DNA of 29,117 bases from JACCQS01 sp050999295 (GTDB lineage Bacteria > Actinomycetota > Actinomycetes > Mycobacteriales > Geodermatophilaceae). The notes beneath the pieces are model-generated. The model did no database searches and was not told the origin of the DNA. It worked only from the letters and a program-made list of their open reading frames with translations. The translations under genes and the position numbers were made by a program. Positions 15,412-22,558 of this stretch are shown piece by piece. The DNA lies in NCBI GenBank assembly GCA_050999295.1, contig JBPCPI010000152.1, positions 1 to 29,117 of the forward strand. The letters run 5' to 3'. How positions within the stretch are numbered: position 1 is the stretch's first letter; the number at the start of each line of letters is the position of its first letter.

Positions 15412-17514
15412 TCACAACAACTCTGCGATCAGCGCGGCCGCCCGGTTCGCCCCGTCGGTTTCAACGGGTCGGTATTCGGTCTGGCGGCCGATCTCGGCGG
15501 CGATAGCTGTGGCCATGGAGTCCGGATCCGATTCTCGGTAGGCCATTCTTCGTCCGGCGCCGTAGCGGTCAAGGCGGTGTGGGACGTGGAAGTTCTGCTC
15601 GAAGTGATGGGCCAGCGGGAAGTAGAGGAACGGCCGCTGGTTGGCAGTGAGTTCCATGCAGGTGGACAGCCCACCTTGCACGACCGCGAGGTCGCACGCG
15701 GCGAGGTGCCGGTAGAGCTCCGGCACGTAGCCGTGGATCTCCAGCCCGTTGTGGACGGGCAATGTTTCGACGTCGATCCGGGGGCCGGCGACTACCACCG
15801 TGCGCAGGCCGTCCACCCGGCGGGCTGCCTCGGGATGAGCGGCAATGACCTTGCGCAGCAAGGACTCTCCAACTCCGGTTCCACCGACTGTCACCAGGCA
15901 CACCCGCTCGTCTGGGCGGTAACCCAATTCACCACGTAACCTCGTGCGGTCAGCCCGTGTCGCCGGTGCGGGGCCTGTGACATAACCGGCGAAGTCGAAG
16001 TTGTCTTCGGTCCAGGAGCGGATCGTCGGCAGGTCCGGGCCGAACCGGTCGGGGACGATATCTTCAGGGTCGCCGACGAAGATCGAGCGATCGCGGATCC
16101 GGCGGAACCTGGCACGCTGCTCGATCATCTCGGCGTTGTAGTCGGCGGTCAGCCGGGCCTCGTGCACCCCGCCGTCGGGCATCGGGAGCCACCCGACGAA
16201 GTCGGTCATCCACACGTAGGCGGTGTTCTTCAGCTCCGGATTCTCATGCAGGAAGTAGTCGATGTCCCACGCCTCGTCGCCGATCCACAGGTCGTAGGGC
16301 TCGTCGCCGACCAAGTCGGCGAAGACCATGAAGTTGTTCACCAGCGTGTCGTCCATCCGGCGGATCGCCTGGAAGGCATGCAAGTCGTGCTCGGCAGATT
16401 CGCTCTCGAACACCGCCGATTCGCTGGCCAGGTACGCCGACGCGGGATGGATCTGCTCCCCACGCGCAGCCAGCACGGTGGTCAACGGGTGCTGGGCGAG
16501 CCAGTCGATCTGCAGGTCGGGGTGCAGTTTGCGCAACTCGTCGGCGATCGTCACATCCCGTTGCGCGTGGCCCAACCCGATCGGGGACGACACATACAGC
16601 GCCCGCTTGGGCCGGCGCAGCGCCCGGGTCCAGGTCCGATCTCGTGGTGCAGGTGTGACGACGGAGTCCACGAACTCTCTGACCAGCCCGTTGATCTTCA
16701 CCGGATCCCGGACGTGCGTTCTGTGCGAGGCGCCCGCGATCTTCACCAAACGCCCGCCAGTCGCCCTCGCGAGGGCGGCGCCGCCTGCATGCGGGCGGAC
16801 GGCGTCCTCGTCTCCATGGATGACCAACAAAGGGCAGCGGACCTGCGCGCAAGCGGCTTGGAAGCTGTCGACGTCGTACACGAGTGCCCGCGTGGCATCG
16901 ACGAGCGTCGCTGGGTCGATCTCGAGACCCCAGCCGACGCCGTCCTCGATCGCCTTCGTGGAATGCGCTTCGGTGAACATGCGGCCGAAGAAGAACTCGA
17001 GAAAAGCGGGGTAGTCGCGTTCCCAGTAGTGACGATCGAACGTCGACCAGCCCTCCGTCCCCTCGATCGGATCCTCGAAGGGGACACTCGTACGTTCGAC
17101 GTGGCCGGGCACGAGCGGCACCGCCGGGCAGATCGTGACCAAGCCGAGCACCCGCTCCGGCTCATGCGCAGCGAGATGGACACCCCACATCGCACCTGCC
17201 GACAGCCCGACGAGAACGGCCTGGCTCGTTGCCGTCTCCCGCAGCACGGCGACGGCGTCGGCCGCGAACTGGTCAGGTGTGTAGGCCTGCATGCCGAGCG
17301 GTCGGCTCGAGCGCCCGCAGCCACGGCCATCCCAGGTCACAACGCGATAGTGGCGGGCCAGATAGGGAATCTGTAGTTTCCAGTGCCGGGAATGGATGAT
17401 CGACCACGTCGGCAGCAATACGACAGTGGGCGAGCCCTTGCCGTAGACCTCGTAGTGCAGCTGCACCCCGTCACGCTCGACGAACCCGTCGTCGACCGGT
17501 TCGCAGGCTCTCAT
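15412..17514 (-). CDS. Fused alpha/beta-hydrolase and GT-B glycosyltransferase (MurG/UGT-like)
   Basis: A 700-residue two-enzyme fusion. Residues ~10-285 are an alpha/beta-hydrolase: oxyanion region, the nucleophile elbow GLSAG (Ser105), an acid at GDEDAV (Asp235 or Asp237) and a His in GASHRTH (264 or 267). After a short basic linker (about 286-303), residues ~304-700 form a GT-B glycosyltransferase. It starts ALYVSSPIGLGHAQRD, and its C-terminal sugar-nucleotide half has VTVGGTGVGESLL, VVQGGLSTCMELT and FPLAHHFEQNFHVPHRL, as in MurG/UGT-type enzymes. The frame is open far upstream to 17892, but that part overlaps the TetR gene. ATG 17514 overlaps the TetR stop by four bases (ATGA) and begins at a natural hydrolase N-terminus. 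The substrate is unknown; it may glycosylate and hydrolyse the same small molecule. Confidence 0.88.
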   Translation of the reverse strand: MRACEPVDDGFVERDGVQLHYEVYGKGSPTVVLLPTWSIIHSRHWKLQIPYLARHYRVVTWDGRGCGRSSRPLGMQAYTPDQFAADAVAVLRETATSQAVLVGLSAGAMWGVHLAAHEPERVLGLVTICPAVPLVPGHVERTSVPFEDPIEGTEGWSTFDRHYWERDYPAFLEFFFGRMFTEAHSTKAIEDGVGWGLEIDPATLVDATRALVYDVDSFQAACAQVRCPLLVIHGDEDAVRPHAGGAALARATGGRLVKIAGASHRTHVRDPVKINGLVREFVDSVVTPAPRDRTWTRALRRPKRALYVSSPIGLGHAQRDVTIADELRKLHPDLQIDWLAQHPLTTVLAARGEQIHPASAYLASESAVFESESAEHDLHAFQAIRRMDDTLVNNFMVFADLVGDEPYDLWIGDEAWDIDYFLHENPELKNTAYVWMTDFVGWLPMPDGGVHEARLTADYNAEMIEQRARFRRIRDRSIFVGDPEDIVPDRFGPDLPTIRSWTEDNFDFAGYVTGPAPATRADRTRLRGELGYRPDERVCLVTVGGTGVGESLLRKVIAAHPEAARRVDGLRTVVVAGPRIDVETLPVHNGLEIHGYVPELYRHLAACDLAVVQGGLSTCMELTANQRPFLYFPLAHHFEQNFHVPHRLDRYGAGRRMAYRESDPDSMATAIAAEIGRQTEYRPVETDGANRAAALIAELL

Positions 17515-18137
17515 CCGGAACTTTTTCTGTTCGTTGCGCTCTGCGCGTCCTCCCAGCTGCGAAACAGCTGGCCCAGTCGGCGAAGCGAGGACCGGATCGG
17601 CATCTGCTGACGTTCGAAGCCGAGCAGGAGCATGGCCTCCGAACCCAGGAATATGGCACCCACCAACGATGCTGCCTCCGCGGCCGTGAACGGACCCAGC
17701 CGGCCATGTTCGGCTTCGGCCTGAGCGAAGACATCGGTGAGCAGCTCGTACCAGCCCGCAAGCAGGTTCCGGACCGCCGCGCCGAGCGAGGGCTCGGACC
17801 AACCGGCCGCGATCATCTCCTGCAGCACGCGGACGTACCCGGACTCCAGGTCGTCTTCGAGATAGTCGCAGGCGTGCTCGTAGCGCTGCCACAATGGAAC
17901 ATTGGCCTCGGCGTACATCGTCCGCTGCCGGTCTAGACGGCGCTGATTCTCGACGTCCAGTAAAGCGAGGATCAGCTGGTTCTTGGACCCGAAGTGGTAG
18001 TGCAGCTGACTCAGGGGCACGCCGGCCTCGGCGGCCACCTTCCGCGTGGACAGGCTGGCATACCCATCGGTGAGGAGGCGCTCACGCGTGGCGTCCAGAA
18101 TCGCCGAGCGCGTACCGCCGTCTGACTGTGCGACCAT
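17511..18137 (-). CDS. TetR-family transcriptional regulator
   Basis: A 208-residue one-component repressor. The N-terminal helix-turn-helix covers about residues 8-55: SAILDATRERLLTDGYASLS, RKVAAEAGVPLSQLHYHFGSK (recognition helix with LHYHFGSK). The remainder is a helical ligand-binding and dimerisation domain. ATG 18137 is chosen because GGGGAGAG stands just before it and because a further upstream frame would translate through the operator at 18148-18164. Its stop overlaps the start of the hydrolase-glycosyltransferase gene by four bases. It faces a divergent methyltransferase gene, and both starts are next to identical 17-bp sites, so it probably represses both arms. Confidence 0.92.
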   Translation of the reverse strand: MVAQSDGGTRSAILDATRERLLTDGYASLSTRKVAAEAGVPLSQLHYHFGSKNQLILALLDVENQRRLDRQRTMYAEANVPLWQRYEHACDYLEDDLESGYVRVLQEMIAAGWSEPSLGAAVRNLLAGWYELLTDVFAQAEAEHGRLGPFTAAEAASLVGAIFLGSEAMLLLGFERQQMPIRSSLRRLGQLFRSWEDAQSATNRKSSG

Positions 18138-18147
18138 GACTCTCCCC

Positions 18148-18164
18148 TTCGGTCGACCGACCGA
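18148..18164. promoter_or_regulatory. TetR operator candidate, copy 1
   Basis: TTCGGTCGACCGACCGA, with the perfect 12-bp palindrome TCGGTCGACCGA inside. It lies 11 bases upstream of the TetR start. An identical 17-mer occurs at 18241-18257 in the same orientation. Confidence 0.7.
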
Positions 18165-18240
18165 GACCAGCATGTCGATGACACGCCAAGTTTGCAAGCA
18201 CTGTTGACAGGAGAAGCCCTGCAGTCCCACACTCCTCTCA

Positions 18241-18257
18241 TTCGGTCGACCGACCGA
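18241..18257. promoter_or_regulatory. TetR operator candidate, copy 2, next to the methyltransferase promoter
   Basis: This is the same 17-mer as 18148-18164, starting 93 bases further on. Its last two bases overlap GATAAT (18256-18261), a good -10 candidate for the rightward methyltransferase gene, so bound repressor would block RNA polymerase. I see no convincing -35. Confidence 0.65.
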
Positions 18258-18287
18258 TAATTGATGGAGACACTGGATCGAGGAGAC

Positions 18288-19334
18288 ATGAACGAGAAGG
18301 TACTGATGGACTTTGTGTTTAAGGCAGTGGGGGATCTCGGTGCCTTGGTCAACGGATCACTCGTCGCGATCGGGGACAAACTCGGGCTCTATCGCGCGAT
18401 GGCCGGTCACGGACCGGTGACCGCGGCGGATCTGGCCTCGCAGACCGGGCTCGCCGAGCGTTACCTACAGGAGTGGCTGTCCGCGCAAGCGGCCAACGGG
18501 TACGTCCACTACGACGGCGACGGACGCTTCTCCTTACCCGAGGAGCACGCCATAGCCCTGACCGACGAGGCCAGCCCCGCTTGCGTGATCGGTGGATTCC
18601 AGATGGGCGTGGCGTCGGTGCACGCCACCGAAAAGCTGACCGAGGCATTCCGTACGGGACAGGGTGTTGGTTGGGGCGAACACAACCACGAGTTGTTCGA
18701 GGGCTGCGAGCGGTTCTTCGGGCCCAGCTACACCAGCTTCCTGACCAGCACCTGGATCCCGGCGATGGACGGAGTCGCCGCCAAGATCGAAGCCGGCGCG
18801 CGGATCGCGGACGTCGGCTGCGGCCAGGGTGCCTCGACCCGGCTGTTGGCCGCCGCCTACCCGAACTCGACCGTTGTCGGGATTGACCCACACACCGGCT
18901 CGCTCGAGGCCGCCCGCAAGGAGGCGGCCGACGCGGGTCTCGGAACCAATCTCAGCTTCGAACTCGGCACCGCTCAGGACTTCGAAGGCCAGTACGACCT
19001 GGTGTGCTTCTTCGACGCGCTGCATGACATGGGCGACCCGGTGGGGGCGTGCCGCCATGTCTTGGACCAGCTGTCTCCGGACGGCGCACTGCTGATCGTG
19101 GAACCTAACGCCGGCGATCGTGTGGAGGACAATCTGAACCCGGTGGGAGCGGCGTACTACGGCTTCTCAACCCTGTTGTGCACACCGAACTCGTTGTCTC
19201 AGGATGTCGGCGCTGCTCTGGGGGCGCAAGCAGGCGAAGCGCGGCTGCGCGAAGTCGTCATCGGCGCCGGATTCGGCTCGCTGCGCCGCGTCGCGGAAAC
19301 CCCATTCAACATCATCCTTGAAGCCCGGCGCTGA
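18288..19334 (+). CDS. SAM-dependent methyltransferase with N-terminal winged-helix domain
   Basis: A 348-residue class I methyltransferase. The N-terminal ~100 residues form a helical/winged-helix dimerisation domain (LGLYRAMAGHGPVTAADLAS, then TGLAERYLQEWL), as in small-molecule O-methyltransferases and Rv2258c-like proteins. The Rossmann core follows with the SAM loop ADVGCGQGAS (Asp175 region), the acidic strand end VVGIDPHT, then FDALHDM, typical of this group. The start ATG 18288 follows GAGGAGAC. An in-frame upstream start at 18261 would lie at the -10 box. It is divergent from the TetR/hydrolase-glycosyltransferase operon and shares its control region, so it likely acts on the same compound. 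The methyl acceptor is not known. Confidence 0.9.
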   Translation: MNEKVLMDFVFKAVGDLGALVNGSLVAIGDKLGLYRAMAGHGPVTAADLASQTGLAERYLQEWLSAQAANGYVHYDGDGRFSLPEEHAIALTDEASPACVIGGFQMGVASVHATEKLTEAFRTGQGVGWGEHNHELFEGCERFFGPSYTSFLTSTWIPAMDGVAAKIEAGARIADVGCGQGASTRLLAAAYPNSTVVGIDPHTGSLEAARKEAADAGLGTNLSFELGTAQDFEGQYDLVCFFDALHDMGDPVGACRHVLDQLSPDGALLIVEPNAGDRVEDNLNPVGAAYYGFSTLLCTPNSLSQDVGAALGAQAGEARLREVVIGAGFGSLRRVAETPFNIILEARR

Positions 19335-19354
19335 GTCCGACCGTCCCTCGTGGC

Positions 19355-19687
19355 ATGTTGGGCGTGGTGGAGCTGGCCGCCTCGGCGTGGGCATGTTTCG
19401 TCGCGGTATCAGTCAGCGCGGTGGCGGGCATACCGGCGCAGCACGCGGGCATGGCATCCGGTTTCCTCATGCCCGGCCATGAAGTTGGCGCGGCCCTTGG
19501 CGTCTCGGTGCTCTCCGCAGCGGCGGCCACAGCCGGCAACCTTACGAGCTCCGCCGGAGTTGTCGCGGGTTTCCTCCGCGGGTTCGTCGCGGCAGGCATC
19601 ATCGCAGTGCTTCTCGCACTTCTGGCCTTCCGTAGCATGCCGTCGACCCCGGGCGGCGCCGGAGGCGGGCACATGCACGTGCACTGA
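19355..19687 (+). pseudogene. C-terminal fragment of a DHA2-type MFS efflux transporter
   Basis: The frame contains VAGIPAQHAGMASGFLMPGH then EVGAALGVSVLSAAAATAG, the well-known late-transmembrane signature of the 14-helix EmrB/QacA drug exporters. It ends with one more helix and a His-rich tail GGGHMHVH. Only about 110 residues of an expected ~500 are present. There is no upstream homology before the methyltransferase stop at 19334, so this is a 5'-truncated remnant. It may once have exported the product of the neighbouring cassette; that is speculation from position. Confidence 0.7.
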
Positions 19688-20221
19688 AACCGCACGACGC
19701 CGGTCAGGCTGACAGCTGTATGCGGAGCCGACGCCACAGTGGATCGAGCCTACGGCGCGGCGGTGTATTACCCAGGCGCGCAGTGCGACGAAGCGGACCA
19801 GCCCGATGGCGCCGTTGATCCCGCCCACCATCAGGACCTGGACCAGCCATCCCGCCGACGGGAAAGCCCCGTCGAGAGCCACGAGTGCCAAGCTGGACGC
19901 GACGAGGCCGACGACTGCCAGGCCGCCACCCTGGACCTGCGCGCGCAGCCAGCCGACGCCGGCCGAAGCGTGGAAGGTGAGCCGCCGGTGCAGTTCATTG
20001 GCCAACAGGGTGCTGGCCACCGCTGCCCCCAGGTTGGCGCCGAGATCGCCGAATGCGGCCGGAACGCTCACGAATGCGACTGCGTACAGGGCCGAGCTCA
20101 GGAGCCCAACCACCGAGAAACGGGTCAGTTGGCCGAGCGTGCTGGTACCCGTGACCAGAAGACGCACAGACTCTGCCCTCCGGGACAGCGTGCGGACCAG
20201 ATGTGGGAGGTCGACGAGCAC
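19409..20221 (-). CDS. GtrA-like membrane protein with an aberrant antisense C-terminal extension
   Basis: The first ~155 residues (to about 19745) are a GtrA-type four-helix membrane domain: LTRFSVVGLLSSALYAVAFV, the ANELHRRLTFHAS loop between helices 2 and 3, two more helices, and RFVALRAWVIHRR at the usual end. GtrA proteins help move polyprenyl-linked sugars or carry cell-envelope glycosylation functions. The natural stop is missing. The frame continues for over 100 residues (Cys/Arg/His-rich, no family) antisense to the MFS fragment. This suggests the gene's 3' end was lost when the MFS remnant was joined. It starts with GTG at 20221. The inverted repeat at 20262-20276 lies about 40 bases upstream. 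Confidence 0.7.
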   Translation of the reverse strand: MLVDLPHLVRTLSRRAESVRLLVTGTSTLGQLTRFSVVGLLSSALYAVAFVSVPAAFGDLGANLGAAVASTLLANELHRRLTFHASAGVGWLRAQVQGGGLAVVGLVASSLALVALDGAFPSAGWLVQVLMVGGINGAIGLVRFVALRAWVIHRRAVGSIHCGVGSAYSCQPDRRRAVSVHVHVPASGAARGRRHATEGQKCEKHCDDACRDEPAEETRDNSGGARKVAGCGRRCGEHRDAKGRANFMAGHEETGCHARVLRRYARHRAD

Positions 20222-20261
20222 AACCGTCCGGTGTTGGTCGGCTTCATCGGTGCTGACGTAC

Positions 20262-20276
20262 GAGACACTGTGTCTC
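20262..20276. promoter_or_regulatory. Inverted repeat between GtrA and TetR genes, operator candidate
   Basis: GAGACACTGTGTCTC is a perfect 7-1-7 inverted repeat. It lies upstream of both the leftward GtrA-like gene and the rightward TetR gene. Its GACAC/GTGTC half-sites also occur at 21018-21030, there spaced by three bases rather than one. Confidence 0.55.
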
Positions 20277-20349
20277 TATACGGCATACCATCAAGAACAA
20301 TTTACGAGTCAGAGTGTCGAGGGAGCGTCACATCGCCCCGACGCGGCCG

Positions 20350-20355
20350 TATAAT
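20350..20355 (+). promoter_or_regulatory. Consensus -10 box, leaderless promoter of the second TetR gene
   Basis: A perfect TATAAT is followed by six bases and then GTG at 20362. GTCACA at 20327-20332 is a possible -35 with a 17-base spacer. This sets the start of the TetR gene at GTG 20362 rather than GTG 20314. Confidence 0.65.
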
Positions 20356-20361
20356 GAGGAT

Positions 20362-20964
20362 GTGCCGAAGCTGTGGAACGACACCATCGAGGCGCACCGC
20401 CGCGCCGTACGCGACGCGACGCTGGACGCCACTGCGGCGCTGGTGGCCGAGCATGGGTTGCTCTCGGTGACGATGTCGCAGATCGCCGAGGAGACCGGGA
20501 TCGGCCGGGCGACGTTGTACAAGTACTTTCCGGACGTCGAAGCGATCCTGCTCGCCTGGCACGAACGCCAGATCAGTGCGCACCTCGAACAGCTCGCCGA
20601 CGCCCGAGAACAGGCAGGCGAGCCCGGGCAACGACTGGAGGCCGTGCTCCATGCCTACGCGCTCATCGCCCACGAATCCCATGGGCACCATGACAAAGAG
20701 CTCTCGGCGTTCCTGCACCGAGACGAGCATGTCGGCAGGGCCGAGCAACAGCTTCGCGCCATGATCGGAGAGTTGCTCACCGAGGGCGCCCGGAGCGGTG
20801 ACCTCCGTGACGATGTCGCGCCTGATGAGCTCGCGAGTTACTGCCTGCATGCCCTCGCAGCAGCCAGCAGCCTGCCGTCGAAGGCCGCAGTCCGTCGGCT
20901 CGTCGCGGTCACGCTTGCTGGGCTGCAGCCCGCACCGACTCCAGGCCGACGTCGTCGTCCGTAG
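20362..20964 (+). CDS. TetR/AcrR-family transcriptional regulator
   Basis: A 200-residue regulator. The DNA-binding region reads LDATAALVAEHGLLSVTMSQ then IAEETGIGRATLYKYFPDVE, a textbook TetR helix-turn-helix with the YKYF recognition helix at about residues 45-52. The rest is a helical ligand-binding domain ending in a basic GRRRRP tail. GTG 20362 is preferred because a consensus TATAAT lies six bases upstream and it fits the usual N-terminus. Inverted repeats with GACAC/GTGTC half-sites flank the gene on both sides, so it probably controls itself, the GtrA-like gene and/or the small membrane operon downstream. The ligand is unknown. Confidence 0.9.
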   Translation: MPKLWNDTIEAHRRAVRDATLDATAALVAEHGLLSVTMSQIAEETGIGRATLYKYFPDVEAILLAWHERQISAHLEQLADAREQAGEPGQRLEAVLHAYALIAHESHGHHDKELSAFLHRDEHVGRAEQQLRAMIGELLTEGARSGDLRDDVAPDELASYCLHALAAASSLPSKAAVRRLVAVTLAGLQPAPTPGRRRRP

Positions 20965-21009
20965 CAGTGCTGCGGCACATCCGAGATTACGTTTTCGCGA
21001 CAGCCTAGC

Positions 21010-21037
21010 TTGACAGCGACACTATGTGTCGTAAAGT
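21010..21037 (+). promoter_or_regulatory. Promoter with inverted repeat in its spacer
   Basis: TTGACA (21010-21015) and TAAAGT (21032-21037) are spaced by 16 bases. The spacer holds CGACAC-TAT-GTGTCG (21017-21031), a perfect 6-3-6 inverted repeat. A protein bound there would sit under RNA polymerase. It drives the small membrane protein pair starting at 21084. Confidence 0.6.
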
Positions 21038-21083
21038 CGGTGGCGACAGTTGGCGCAACGTTCGCTTCGACGGAGGCCCGCAC

Positions 21084-21335
21084 ATGACTGACCCATCCCG
21101 TTACCTCGACTCCGGTGACGAAACGGCGGTGGGGCCCAGTCGGGAATCCGACTCCGGCCTGCCACGCTGGGTGAAAGTCTCCGGAATCATCGCCATCATC
21201 GTGGTTCTGCTTCTTGCGGTCATACTGCTGACTGGCGGTGGTGGTGAGCACGGCCCCAGTCGCCACTCACAGTCCGGCGACGCACGTGCTGCGGCGTCCT
21301 TCTCGAGCGCGACAGGACACGGCGTACAGCTGTGA
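21084..21335 (+). CDS. Small single-pass membrane protein, hypothetical
   Basis: An 83-residue protein. The polar, acidic N-terminus (about 1-29) is followed by one strong membrane helix VSGIIAIIVVLLLAVILLTG (about 32-51) and a Gly/His/Ser-rich tail. The start ATG 21084 follows CGGAGG with seven bases of spacing; a frame open from 21024 starts inside the promoter repeat and is rejected. The stop overlaps the next gene by four bases (GTGA), so the two are translationally coupled. I do not know a function; the tail side and coupling suggest a partner of the next membrane protein. Confidence 0.8.
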   Translation: MTDPSRYLDSGDETAVGPSRESDSGLPRWVKVSGIIAIIVVLLLAVILLTGGGGEHGPSRHSQSGDARAAASFSSATGHGVQL

Positions 21336-21889
21336 CCATGACACCCCGGCTGCGGAAGTTCGCGCTCACCGCGCATGTCACTTCCTCGGTGGGGTGGCTC
21401 GGGGCGGTGGTTGTCTTCCTGGCATTGGGTGTTCTCGGCATGACCAGCCAGGATGCGCAGACTGTGCGGGGCGTCTATCTGGTGATGGAACCGGCTGCGT
21501 GGAGTGTCCTCGTGCCGTTGGGCTTCGCCTCCCTGCTGACCGGCATCGTCCAGTCACTGGGCACTACATGGGGATTGTTCGGGCACTACTGGGTCCTGTT
21601 CAAACTCGGGATCAACGTCCTGGCCACCCTCGTTCTGCTGTTGTACATGCAGACGCTGGATCTCCTAGCCGACCTGGCAGCCGACACCTCATCCGACGAT
21701 CTCAGCGGGCTGAGGAGCCCGTCTCCGCTGATCCATGCTGCTGGTGCCCTGGCGCTGTTGCTCGCCGCCGCGGCGCTGTCGGTGTTCAAACCGCGGGGCA
21801 TGACCCGGTACGGACAGCGTCGACAGCGCGAGCGTGCCCTGCCGCCGAAAGCCCCCTCCCAACGGCGCAAGGCGCTGTCGCAGCCCTAG
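21332..21889 (+). CDS. DUF2269-like four-helix integral membrane protein
   Basis: A 185-residue membrane protein with four hydrophobic segments, at about residues 10-35 (LTAHVTSSVGWLGAVVVFLA), 54-77, 86-109 and 132-153, and a strongly basic C-terminal tail of about 30 residues. The conserved His near the start of helix 1 (TAHVTSSVGWLG) and a helix ending in QSLGTTWGLFGHYWVLFK are typical of the DUF2269-type family, whose function is unestablished. GTG 21332 overlaps the previous stop by four bases; ATG 21338 is an alternative start. It is probably controlled by the promoter at 21010-21037. Confidence 0.8.
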   Translation: MTMTPRLRKFALTAHVTSSVGWLGAVVVFLALGVLGMTSQDAQTVRGVYLVMEPAAWSVLVPLGFASLLTGIVQSLGTTWGLFGHYWVLFKLGINVLATLVLLLYMQTLDLLADLAADTSSDDLSGLRSPSPLIHAAGALALLLAAAALSVFKPRGMTRYGQRRQRERALPPKAPSQRRKALSQP

Positions 21890-21933
21890 ATCGGGTGCTG
21901 CTGCCGAGCCCGTGACCTGGAAGAATCGAGCCC

Positions 21934-22362
21934 ATGCCGAAGACGACGAAGACCGGCAAGGCGAAGAAGAGTGAGCTGCCCAGCACCCTGCAACGCTCGG
22001 ACACCCACGCCCAGCAGACCTTCGCGAAGGTCCACGATTCCGCTGCCGAGCAGTACGGCGACCCCGGCCGGGCCCACCAGGTCGCCTTCGCCGCACTCAA
22101 ACACACCTACGAGAAGGTGGGCGATCACTGGGAGCGCAAGGAGGGCGGTAGGAAGGGACCGTCGGATGCTCGGGCCGAGGAGGGCGGGCCGAACCCCACG
22201 GCCGAAACGGCCGGTGGAGTCGACGCGAACGCCTCCAAGAAGCACCTGCAGGACATCGCCAAGCGCCTCGACGTACGCGGCCGGTCGCGGATGACCAAGG
22301 ACGAACTGGTCGACGCCGTCCAGAAGGCCAACGCTCGGGAGACGGCGAAAGCCCGCTCCTGA
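21934..22362 (+). CDS. ChaB-family protein with C-terminal Rho-N/SAP-like domain
   Basis: A 142-residue basic cytosolic protein. Residues ~14-75 match ChaB (ELPSTLQRSDTHAQQTFAKV, then a helical stretch with HQVAFAALKHTYEKVGDHW). The middle is a Gly/Glu-rich linker. Residues ~100-138 (SKKHLQDIAKRLDVRGRSRM, then TKDELVDAVQKAN) look like the small helical nucleic-acid-binding domain at the N-terminus of Rho. ChaB was named as a regulator of the ChaA cation antiporter in E. coli, but the function of actinobacterial relatives is unclear. The Rho-N-like domain suggests DNA or RNA binding. No ChaA gene is near. Confidence 0.85.
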   Translation: MPKTTKTGKAKKSELPSTLQRSDTHAQQTFAKVHDSAAEQYGDPGRAHQVAFAALKHTYEKVGDHWERKEGGRKGPSDARAEEGGPNPTAETAGGVDANASKKHLQDIAKRLDVRGRSRMTKDELVDAVQKANARETAKARS

Positions 22363-22396
22363 GCCGCACGCCCAGCAACACTGGGCGCATTCCACC

Positions 22397-22469
22397 CGGC
22401 ATCTCACCGGAATTGTTCGCAGTCCACCTGATGCTTTGGGTGGAAAGCACCCAGAACACGTGGACTGCT
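22397..22469. repeat. Structured dispersed repeat, copy 2
   Basis: Outer arms GCAGTCCAC (22419-22427) and GTGGACTGC (22460-22468) are perfectly complementary over nine bases. An inner hairpin TCCACC/GGTGGA competes for the left arm. It aligns without gaps to 12411-12483. It lies in the gap between the ChaB-family gene and the 3' end of the DUF5709 gene. Confidence 0.6.
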
Positions 22470-22558
22470 GACTTAAGAGTCGCCGGATCTACAGCCCGGC
22501 TCTGTGACCCGGAGCTCGTACGCCCAGCGGCGTGCAGGCGCAGCGACGATGGAGCGGG

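Noticed and set aside
16162..17376. 404-codon open frame (+) opposite the hydrolase-glycosyltransferase
   Set aside because: It is an antisense shadow with Arg/Pro/His-rich composition and no motifs.
17515..17892. Upstream extension of the hydrolase-glycosyltransferase frame
   Set aside because: It overlaps the TetR coding region in another frame and is Arg/Gly-rich; ATG 17514 with the ATGA overlap is the natural start.
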